From: DATDMG01 sp036518955
GTDB lineage: Bacteria; Actinomycetota; Actinomycetes; Actinomycetales; Kineosporiaceae
Assembly (NCBI GenBank): GCA_036518955.1
Contig: DATDMG010000505.1
Coordinates: forward strand, 1-11,372
Length of the DNA: 11,372 nucleotides
Direction: 5' to 3'
Shown in pieces: positions 1-5,989 of the stretch. Below the pieces are notes generated by a model that searched no databases, had not been told where the DNA came from, and worked only from the letters and a program-made list of their open reading frames with translations. The stretch's first letter is position 1; each line of letters starts with the position of its first letter. A program made the position numbers and the translations under genes.

Positions 1-471
1 GTCGCCCTGGCCACCGCTGCCCGGCTGGGGCGGGACGGTCACCCCGTCCAGCACCTGTTCCTGGTCGGGTCGGTGCTGGGCAGCAGCGACCCACAGCAGG
101 TGGCGTCCGCCGGCCCGAGATCGGACGCCGAGATCCGGGACTTCCTGGCCCGGGTCACGCGGCTCGACGGCCTTGCCGACCTGCCGGAGGAGGGGTGGGC
201 CGACCTGGCCGCGGCGTTCCGGTACGACGTCACCTGCGCGCGGGAGCTGTGCGCGGACCTGCTGCGGACGGGATGGGTGCTCGACCGCCCCGCGACCCTG
301 TTGATCGGCTCGGACGACCCGGTGATCGCGGCCGAGCCGGACCCCGGCCGCACCTGGAGCGTGCTCGCGCCGGATCTGGAGGTGGCCCTGCTGGACGGCG
401 GTGGCCACTACCTCAACACCACCCGGCCGCACGAGCTGGCCGACCGCCTCGACCAGGCGCTCGGCCGCTGA
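1..471 (+). CDS. Thioesterase (type II or NRPS-terminal), C-terminal part, 5' end off the window
   Basis: This reading frame is open from the first base and codes 156 residues, so the N-terminal part of an alpha/beta-hydrolase is missing, including the expected GxSxG nucleophile motif. What remains fits a thioesterase. A strand-like stretch ends in QHLFLVGS near residues 17-24, a helical lid follows, then LLIGSDDPV (about 100-108) carries the likely catalytic Asp, and GGGHYLN (about 133-139) carries the catalytic His at residue 136. Such enzymes hydrolyse thioesters on carrier proteins, either clearing stalled NRPS/PKS chains (type II, about 250 aa) or releasing the product when fused to a synthetase. 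The missing half prevents choosing between them. It ends 49 bp before the SbnA-like gene in the same direction, which ties the diaminopropionate genes to a carrier-protein assembly line to the left. The thioesterase fold is fairly sure; the exact role is inference. Confidence 0.75.
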   Translation, partial: VALATAARLGRDGHPVQHLFLVGSVLGSSDPQQVASAGPRSDAEIRDFLARVTRLDGLADLPEEGWADLAAAFRYDVTCARELCADLLRTGWVLDRPATLLIGSDDPVIAAEPDPGRTWSVLAPDLEVALLDGGGHYLNTTRPHELADRLDQALGR

Positions 472-520
472 GCGGAACGACAGCCGGATCAATGGCCCAC
501 GGCCCGGGAGGGAGAGAACT

Positions 521-1537
521 GTGATTGCGGAAGAGGTCTGGGACCTGGCGGGCGCCAGCACGTTCACGTCCGTGCGCAACCTGGTGGCGGGGGTGGACGT
601 CGTCCTCAAACTGGAAGGACTCAACCCCGCCGGCTCCGTCAAGCTGAAGACGGCCCGGGAACTGGTTCTCGACGCCGAGCTGAGCGGGCGGCTCGGCCCT
701 GGCCGCGAGCTGATCGAGTCCACGTCGGGGAGCCTGGGGATCGCCCTGGCCATGATCAGTGCCGCTCGCGGCTACCCCATCACGCTGGTCACCGACCCGA
801 ACGCCAACGACCGCGCGGTCCGGTACATGCGGGCGCTGGGCGCGAGGATCGTGGTGGTGCACGAGCGGGACGCCAACGGGGGCTACCTGCAGCGGCGCAT
901 CGACTACATCCACGAGCAACTGGCGCGGGACGACAAGCTGGTGTGGCTCAACCAGTACGCCAACGAGGCGAACGTGGCGGCCCACCGCAAGCACACCATC
1001 ACCGAGATCCTCACCATGTGGGGGACACCCGACTGGTTGTTCGTCGGTGCCGGTACCGCCGGCACGCTGATGGGCTGCCTGGAGGGACTGCGCCGGGTCG
1101 AGGCGCACACCAGGGTGGTCGCGGTGGACTCGGTCGGGTCGGTCACCTTCGGCACCCCGCCGGGGCGCCGGTACATCCCGGGGCTGGGCACCAGCCGCCG
1201 TCCCGAGATCTTCGCCGACAGCAACGACCTGACGAAGGTCCTCATCCCGGAGGACGATGCCGTGCGCATGTGCCGCCGCATCGCCCGCGACCACGGGCTC
1301 CTGCTCGGCGGTTCGAGCGGCACCGTCCTGGCCGCCGTGGCCGGGATGGCCCACCGGATCGATGCCGGCAGCAGCGTGCTCGCCATCAGCCCGGACCTCG
1401 GCGAGAGGTACCTGGACACCATCTACGACGACGCCTGGGTCGTGACGCGTCTCGGGGAGGCGGCGCTGGATCCCCAGGTGCCGCCGTCCCCGCGGTTCGT
1501 CGGCGGCCGGCTGACCATGGGAGGGGCTCGTGCCTGA
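521..1537 (+). CDS. sbnA: SbnA/VioB-type PLP enzyme, L-2,3-diaminopropionate biosynthesis step 1
   Basis: A 338-aa fold-type II PLP enzyme of the cysteine synthase family, closest in pattern to SbnA. SbnA condenses O-phospho-L-serine with L-glutamate to give N-(1-amino-1-carboxy-2-ethyl)-glutamate. The PLP lysine is K41 in NPAGSVKLKTA. ESTSGSLGIAL (66-76) is the substrate-carboxylate loop, GAGTAGT (176-182) the phosphate-cradle region and GGSSGT (263-268) the cofactor nitrogen site. NQYANE (144-149), GSVTFG (206-211) and a GERYLDTIYDDAW-like tail match remembered staphylococcal SbnA rather than plain cysteine synthases. The KLKTA tail after the PLP lysine, instead of KDRPA, resembles what is remembered of tuberactinomycin-cluster VioB-type enzymes. 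The start is the GTG at 521, with GGAGGGAG at 507-514; an in-frame ATG at 401 would overlap the thioesterase gene. The gene overlaps the SbnB-like gene by 8 bp. The symbol denotes homology to the staphyloferrin B enzyme, not the same product. Confidence 0.9.
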   Translation: MIAEEVWDLAGASTFTSVRNLVAGVDVVLKLEGLNPAGSVKLKTARELVLDAELSGRLGPGRELIESTSGSLGIALAMISAARGYPITLVTDPNANDRAVRYMRALGARIVVVHERDANGGYLQRRIDYIHEQLARDDKLVWLNQYANEANVAAHRKHTITEILTMWGTPDWLFVGAGTAGTLMGCLEGLRRVEAHTRVVAVDSVGSVTFGTPPGRRYIPGLGTSRRPEIFADSNDLTKVLIPEDDAVRMCRRIARDHGLLLGGSSGTVLAAVAGMAHRIDAGSSVLAISPDLGERYLDTIYDDAWVVTRLGEAALDPQVPPSPRFVGGRLTMGGARA

Positions 1538-2558
1538 GGAGCGCACGCCGCAGCTGGCGGCACCCGAGTTCGCCGTGCTGGGCGCCCGGGAGGTGGAGGC
1601 CCTGCTCGAGGGCCGGGAGAAGGACGTGATCGAGCGGGTCCGGACGGCCTACCTGGCCCACGCGGCCGGGGACACCGTGAACCCGGACAGCTACTTCCTC
1701 CGCTTCCCCGACAAGCCGCGGGCACGCATCATCGCGCTGCCCGCCTACCTGGGGGGCGACGTGGGAGTGGCCGGCCTGAAGTGGATCGCGAGCTTCCCCG
1801 ACAACATCACCGCGCAGCTGCCGCGGGCCTCGGCGGTGCTGATCCTCAACGACTACCGCACCGGGTATCCGTTCGCGGTGCTGGAGGCAGCCGGGATCAG
1901 CGCCGCCCGCACCGCGGCATCCGCCGCCCTGGCCGCCACCACGCTGTCCACCACCACCCCCGTTACGGTCGGTGTGGTGGGGGCCGGGGTGATCGCCCGC
2001 ACCATCTGCCGCCATCTGGCCGCGGCCGGGATCCGGCTGGACGACGTCCGCTGCCACGACCTGGACGACGCCTCCGCGGCGGCGCTGGCCACGCACGTCA
2101 CTGAGCGGCACACCGCCCACGCCCGGGTGACCGGGCTGGACGAGGCCCTGGACGCCGACCTCGTCGTGTTGGCGACCACGGCGGCCCGTCCGTACGTGCC
2201 CGCCTCGACCGCGCTGCGGCCGGGGCAACTGGTCCTCAACGTGTCCCTGCGGGACCTGGCACCGGAGATCCTCCTGCACACCAACAACGTGCTGGACGAC
2301 GTGGAGCACTGCCTGAAAGCCGACACGTCACCCCATCTGTTGGAGAAACAGGTGGGGCACCGGGAATTCGTCTCCGGCACCCTGGCCGAGGTCATCCGCG
2401 GTGACGTCCTCCTCGACGCGGATCGGGCCACGGTCTTCTCTCCATTCGGGTTGGGGGTGCTCGACCTGGCGATCGGGCACATGGTGTACCGCCAGGCCGC
2501 CGAGGAAGGTCGACTGCACCGCATTCCGGATTTCTTCGGAGATGCCCGTCGATGGTGA
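1530..2558 (+). CDS. sbnB: SbnB-type NAD-dependent dehydrogenase, L-2,3-diaminopropionate biosynthesis step 2
   Basis: A 342-aa member of the ornithine cyclodeaminase/mu-crystallin family. SbnB oxidatively hydrolyses the SbnA product to L-2,3-diaminopropionate plus 2-oxoglutarate, using NAD+. The Rossmann dinucleotide site is GVVGAGVIA (148-156). The KWIASFPDNI block (84-93), the AARTAA block (125-130) and the SPFGLGVLDLA tail motif (304-314) are typical of this family and match the SbnB type better than true ornithine cyclodeaminases. Length is normal. Translation starts at the GTG at 1530, preceded by GGGAGGGG (1519-1526), inside the end of the SbnA-like gene. This suggests coupled translation and matched enzyme amounts. 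Next to an SbnA homologue the assignment is strong; proline formation from ornithine is the alternative and is unlikely here. The next gene follows after a 57-bp gap holding a tandem repeat. Confidence 0.9.
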   Translation: MPEERTPQLAAPEFAVLGAREVEALLEGREKDVIERVRTAYLAHAAGDTVNPDSYFLRFPDKPRARIIALPAYLGGDVGVAGLKWIASFPDNITAQLPRASAVLILNDYRTGYPFAVLEAAGISAARTAASAALAATTLSTTTPVTVGVVGAGVIARTICRHLAAAGIRLDDVRCHDLDDASAAALATHVTERHTAHARVTGLDEALDADLVVLATTAARPYVPASTALRPGQLVLNVSLRDLAPEILLHTNNVLDDVEHCLKADTSPHLLEKQVGHREFVSGTLAEVIRGDVLLDADRATVFSPFGLGVLDLAIGHMVYRQAAEEGRLHRIPDFFGDARRW

Positions 2559-2605
2559 GACGGGACGCAATCGCGGACGAATTTCTGCGGACGAATTTCT
2601 ACGGT
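2528..2605 (+). repeat. Three related GRATTTCTNCGG motifs, two forming a perfect 14-bp tandem repeat
   Basis: GCGGACGAATTTCT occurs twice back to back at 2573-2586 and 2587-2600. Re-phased, the motif GRATTTCTNCGG is present at 2528-2539 (inside the last codons of the SbnB-like gene), 2579-2590 and 2593-2604. The tandem part fills most of the only gap over 50 bp inside the left operon and is strikingly A/T-rich for this DNA. It lies directly before the exporter start. It could be an operator with direct repeats, an internal promoter region, or a slippage product. Nothing in the sequence alone decides between these. Confidence 0.7.
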
Positions 2606-2615
2606 GAGGGTGCGC

Positions 2616-3659
2616 ATGGTGGACGAGAGAGTGTTGACGCGGGTCGCCGCGGCGCCTGGATCCGCTGCGGGACGCAGCCGTCCAGGGGTGGTTCTGGCCC
2701 TGCTCGGCGCGGCCGGGTTCGCCACCAGCGGACCGGTGTCGGAATCCGTGCTGGCGGCCGGGTTCTCGCCGATGGAGCTGTCGCAGATACGTCAGACGGT
2801 GTCGGCGGCGGTGCTGCTGCTCGGCGTCGGGCTGCTGCGTCCCCGGTCCTTGCGCATCCGGCCGCGGCAGCTGCCGATGCTGGCCGTCTACGGCATCACG
2901 TCGTACCTGCTGCTGCAGACGTTCTACTTCGAGGCCATCTCCCGCATCCCGATCGGTATCGCCCTGCTCATCCAGTTCACGGCACCGGTCTGGGTGGCGC
3001 TGTGGGTACGGTTGGTGCGCGGCACCCGGCTGCCGACGACGACATGGGCCGGGATGGCGCTCGTGCTGACCGGTCTCGTGTTCGTCGGGCAGGTGTGGCG
3101 GGGCGGCGGCGGGCTGGATCCCGTCGGGATGGCCGCGGCGGCGGCCACGGCGCTGTGCCTGACGTGCTTCTACCTGTTCGCCGAGCGAGGGCTGTCCGAC
3201 TTCGACCCCCTGGGCCTGGTGACCTGGGGTGCCGCGTCGGCCGCAGTGATGTTCGCCGTCATCCGGCCGGTCTGGACGTTCCCGTTCGAGCGGCTGACGG
3301 CCGCGGGTGGCCTGCCGCGGTTCTCCCAGCCCGTGTGGGTGCTCGTGCTCGTCGTCGGTGTCCTGTCCACGGCGCTGCCCGCGGTGTCCGAGGTGGCCGC
3401 GCTGCGGTACCTGGCGTCCCCCACCGCGAGCGTGCTCGGCACGGCGGAGGTGGTGCTCGGCGCGCTCCTGGCGTGGCTGCTGATCGACGAGGTGCTCACC
3501 TGGCCGCAGGCGCTCGGTGGGCTCGTCGTCCTCCTGGGCATCGCCCTGGCGCAGCTCCGCCCGCTGGTCCAGACCGAGCTCGGCCCGCCGACCGACGTCG
3601 TCGCGCCGCGCCCGCACCACGACCCCGTTCCGGACCAGCCAGAGAGGGCCTCCTCGTGA
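2616..3659 (+). CDS. EamA/DMT-family transporter, probable amino-acid or metabolite exporter
   Basis: A 347-aa integral membrane protein with about ten hydrophobic segments, near residues 24-42, 60-75, 88-105, 112-133, 143-159, 168-188, 200-216, 238-257, 263-290 and 298-314. They form two repeats as in the EamA (drug/metabolite) superfamily. Typical EamA features are the early GxxxFATSGP segment, the SQIRQTVSAAV segment and the LASPTASVLGTAEVVLGALLAWLLIDE-type segment near 266-292. The soluble C-terminal tail after about 315 is Pro/His-rich. EamA proteins often export amino acids and small metabolites, so this one may export the pathway product or surplus diaminopropionate; that is inferred from context. 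The ATG at 2616 is preferred because GAGGG (2606-2610) lies just upstream; GTGs at 2604 and 2610 are alternatives. The stop overlaps the next GTG start by 4 bp. Confidence 0.85.
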   Translation: MVDERVLTRVAAAPGSAAGRSRPGVVLALLGAAGFATSGPVSESVLAAGFSPMELSQIRQTVSAAVLLLGVGLLRPRSLRIRPRQLPMLAVYGITSYLLLQTFYFEAISRIPIGIALLIQFTAPVWVALWVRLVRGTRLPTTTWAGMALVLTGLVFVGQVWRGGGGLDPVGMAAAAATALCLTCFYLFAERGLSDFDPLGLVTWGAASAAVMFAVIRPVWTFPFERLTAAGGLPRFSQPVWVLVLVVGVLSTALPAVSEVAALRYLASPTASVLGTAEVVLGALLAWLLIDEVLTWPQALGGLVVLLGIALAQLRPLVQTELGPPTDVVAPRPHHDPVPDQPERASS

Positions 3660-5074
3660 CCACGGACTCGGAGCTGACGGCGGCCGACACGACCGCCGCG
3701 ACGGCCCCGCCGCCATCGGCCCCGCCCACCGCTCAGGCACCGGCCTGGCTGGATCCCTCGCCGGATCCCCGCCTGCTGCAGGCCTCGGTGTGGCCCTCGA
3801 CGGCACACCGGGACGCCGACGGCGTCCTGCGGATCGGCGGCGTCGACGTCGGCACGCTGGCGGACCGGTTCGGCACCCCGGCGTACCTGGTCGACGAGGA
3901 GGACTTCCGGCTGCGGTGCGAGCTGTTCCGGACCGCCTTCCACGACGCTGACGTGCACTACGCCGCGAAGGCGTTCGTGTGCAAGGCAGTGGTCCGCCAC
4001 GTGGAGCAGGCCGGGCTCAACCTGGACGTGTGCACCGAGGGGGAGCTGGCGGTCGCGCTCGCGGCGGGCTTCCCGCCCGCCCGCCTGCTCCTGCACGGCA
4101 ACAACAAGTCCGACCGGGAGCTCGAGCTGGCGCTCACCCACGGGGTGCGCCGCATCGTCGTCGACTCGTTCACGGAGATCGAACGACTGACCGCGCTCGC
4201 CCGCCGCCTCGACCGCCGCCCGAGGGTGCTCGTGCGCGCCACGGTCGGCGTCCGCTCGGACGCCCACGACCACAACGCGACCGCGCATGAGGACCAGAAG
4301 TTCGGGTTCTCCGTGCGCGCCGACGAGGTCGACGAGGCGGTCCGGCGGCTGCTCGCCGACGACGTCCTGGACCTGTGCGGCCTGCACAGCCACATCGGAT
4401 CGCAGATCCTCGACCCGGTCGGGTTCGAGGTGTCCGCCCGGCGCGCGGTCGGCGTGCTGGCCCGGGTGGCGGCCGAGCACCGCCGGGAGCTGCCCGAGCT
4501 GAACCTGGGCGGGGGCTTCGGGATCGCGTACACCGACCGGGACCACCCGTCCACACCCGCGGACCTGGCGGAGACCATCCGCACCGCCGTGGTCGAGGAG
4601 AGCGGACGGTTCGGCCTCACCCCGCCCAGACTGGCGATCGAGCCCGGGCGCGCCATCGTGGGGCAGGCCGGGTGCACGCTGTACCGGGTGGGCACCGTCA
4701 AGCCGCGCGCAGGGTTGCGGACCTACGTCGCCGTCGACGGCGGGATGAGCGACAACGTCCGCCCGGCGCTGTTCGGTGCCGACTATTCGGTGACCTTGGG
4801 AAACCGGGTGTCCACGGCCGAGCCGGTGCTCGTCCGTGTGGTCGGCCGGCACTGCGACGCCGGTGATATCGTCGTGCGGGATGCGTACCTGCCGGGTGAC
4901 GTCCGGGCCGGCGACCTGCTGGTCGTGGCCGCCACCGGCGCCTACTGCCGCAGCCTGTCCAGCAACTTCAACCACACTCCCCGCCCTCCGGCGATCGGTG
5001 TCGTCGACGGGACGGCGCGGGAGCTGATCCGCCGGGAGACCGTGGCCGATCTGCTCTCGCTGGACGTGGGGTGA
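3656..5074 (+). CDS. PLP-dependent decarboxylase, diaminopimelate decarboxylase (LysA) family
   Basis: A 472-aa fold-type III (alanine racemase-like barrel) decarboxylase. The PLP lysine is K105 in YAAKAF. Other family motifs are HGNNKS (147-152), HEDQKFGFS (211-219), HSHIGSQ (244-250), LGGGFG (284-289), EPGR (329-332), DGGMSDNVRPALFG (361-374) and GAYC (428-431). The sequence is very like actinobacterial LysA, which converts meso-diaminopimelate to lysine. However, the usual CES(G/S)D block reads CDAGD (400-404), closer to the CDxxD of ornithine decarboxylases, so the substrate may differ. Possible roles are lysine supply for the product, decarboxylation of diaminopropionate (giving ethylenediamine), or decarboxylation of a diaminopropionyl conjugate as SbnH does in staphyloferrin B. 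The first 30 or so residues are a Thr/Ala/Pro-rich extension. The GTG at 3656 overlaps the exporter stop (GTGA) and has GAGAGGG upstream. The enzyme family is sure; the substrate is open. Confidence 0.88.
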   Translation: MTTDSELTAADTTAATAPPPSAPPTAQAPAWLDPSPDPRLLQASVWPSTAHRDADGVLRIGGVDVGTLADRFGTPAYLVDEEDFRLRCELFRTAFHDADVHYAAKAFVCKAVVRHVEQAGLNLDVCTEGELAVALAAGFPPARLLLHGNNKSDRELELALTHGVRRIVVDSFTEIERLTALARRLDRRPRVLVRATVGVRSDAHDHNATAHEDQKFGFSVRADEVDEAVRRLLADDVLDLCGLHSHIGSQILDPVGFEVSARRAVGVLARVAAEHRRELPELNLGGGFGIAYTDRDHPSTPADLAETIRTAVVEESGRFGLTPPRLAIEPGRAIVGQAGCTLYRVGTVKPRAGLRTYVAVDGGMSDNVRPALFGADYSVTLGNRVSTAEPVLVRVVGRHCDAGDIVVRDAYLPGDVRAGDLLVVAATGAYCRSLSSNFNHTPRPPAIGVVDGTARELIRRETVADLLSLDVG

Positions 5075-5101
5075 ACACGGGTTCCGGAGAGGGGACCGAG
5101 C

Positions 5102-5989
5102 ATGACGGACCTGATCGGGGCGGTCGACGGCTCCACCTGCGTGACCTTCCCCGGTGGGGCGGTGCACGGTACCGCGACGATCCGGGCGGTCGCGCCCCTG
5201 CCGCAGGGCTGGGGCGTGATCTGTGACCGGACCCCGTTCCACCCGGTGGACCACACCTGGCCCGATCATCCGGCCGACCGTGGGACCCTCGCTCTCGATG
5301 GGGTTCGGGTCCCGGTGGTCGACTGCGTGATGGGAGCCGTGGAGCACGGCACGGATCGGCTGCGGCTGGGCGAGGACATCCCCGTGCGCCGGGGCGCCGA
5401 GGGGTGGGACTGGCTCGTGGTGCACGTGGTGGCGGGAGACCTCAGTGGGCTGGTCCCCGGCGGTCCGGCCGAGCTGTTCGTGGACGAGGAGCGCCGCGGG
5501 GGCCTGTCCGCCGGTCACACGGCCTGCGAGTTGGTCACTCTGGCGATCAACGATGCGTTCGCGGAGAGCTGGCGCAAACCCGTCCGCGCCGACGTGCGGG
5601 GTCGCCCCGATTTCGACGGTGCGGCGCTCACCGTCTCCCGGATCCACCCCTACCGCAGCCGGGACGAGTACCGGTTGGGGAAGTCCTTGCGCAAGAAGGG
5701 ATTCGTCGCCGAGGACCTGCCTGCCCGTCTGCCAGAACTGACGGGGCGGGTCAACGCCCTGATGATGGGCTGGGTGGGTGACGACCTCCCGGTCTGGGTG
5801 GACGCGTCGGGGGAGGAGCTGACCGCGCGGCGGACCTGGAACTGCGGGCTGCCGGACGGCACGGTGACCGTGCCCTGCGGCGGTACGCACGTGACCAGCA
5901 CCGGCCGGCTGGGGACGGTGACGGTCTCGCTCGAGCTGGACGCCGAGACGTCGGCCCTGACGATGGACACCTCGGTCTCGGGGCGGTGA
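5102..5989 (+). CDS. AlaX-like protein (aminoacyl-tRNA editing domain homologue) with altered metal site
   Basis: A 295-aa protein resembling free-standing alanyl-tRNA editing proteins and the second additional domain of AlaRS/ThrRS. The N-terminal barrel segment CDRTPFHP...ADRG (41-61) aligns with the DRTxFYPxGGGQPxDRG segment of AlaX, but the GGGQ is gone. The C-terminal half carries the metal-binding elements: GHTACELV (138-145) stands for HTAxHLL, and CGGTH (259-263) is the classical CxxxH motif. The second His of HxxxH is Glu (E143). Family members hydrolyse mischarged Ser- or Gly-tRNA(Ala) with a zinc ion. In this operon it could clear diaminopropionyl- or product-charged tRNA as self-protection, or hydrolyse another aminoacyl ester or thioester; both are inference. 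It starts at the ATG at 5102 with GGAGAGGGG at 5086-5094, 27 bp after the decarboxylase. Its stop overlaps the amidase start by 4 bp. Confidence 0.75.
   Translation: MTDLIGAVDGSTCVTFPGGAVHGTATIRAVAPLPQGWGVICDRTPFHPVDHTWPDHPADRGTLALDGVRVPVVDCVMGAVEHGTDRLRLGEDIPVRRGAEGWDWLVVHVVAGDLSGLVPGGPAELFVDEERRGGLSAGHTACELVTLAINDAFAESWRKPVRADVRGRPDFDGAALTVSRIHPYRSRDEYRLGKSLRKKGFVAEDLPARLPELTGRVNALMMGWVGDDLPVWVDASGEELTARRTWNCGLPDGTVTVPCGGTHVTSTGRLGTVTVSLELDAETSALTMDTSVSGR

Noticed and set aside
401..520. An upstream ATG that would lengthen the SbnA-like protein by 40 residues
   Set aside because: The extra residues overlap the thioesterase frame and match nothing in the family. The GTG at 521 has a strong ribosome binding site at the right distance.
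472..520. Possible promoter in the gap before the SbnA-like gene
   Set aside because: The 49 bp show a ribosome binding site but no convincing -35/-10 elements; transcription from upstream is simpler.
413..1546. A 377-codon minus-strand open frame opposite the SbnA-like gene
   Set aside because: It is a shadow of a well-supported PLP enzyme gene and shows no domain of its own.
2552..5074. An 840-codon open frame starting at the end of the SbnB-like gene
   Set aside because: Its first 369 or so codons run over the exporter in the wrong frame and give an Arg/Gly/Ala-rich nonsense sequence. Only the part from 3656 has decarboxylase motifs.
3170..5890. A 906-codon minus-strand open frame across the decarboxylase and AlaX-like genes
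   Set aside because: It is antisense to two genes with clear family motifs. Its own translation is low-complexity and rich in Arg, Gly, His and Gln, as expected for a mirror frame in GC-rich DNA.
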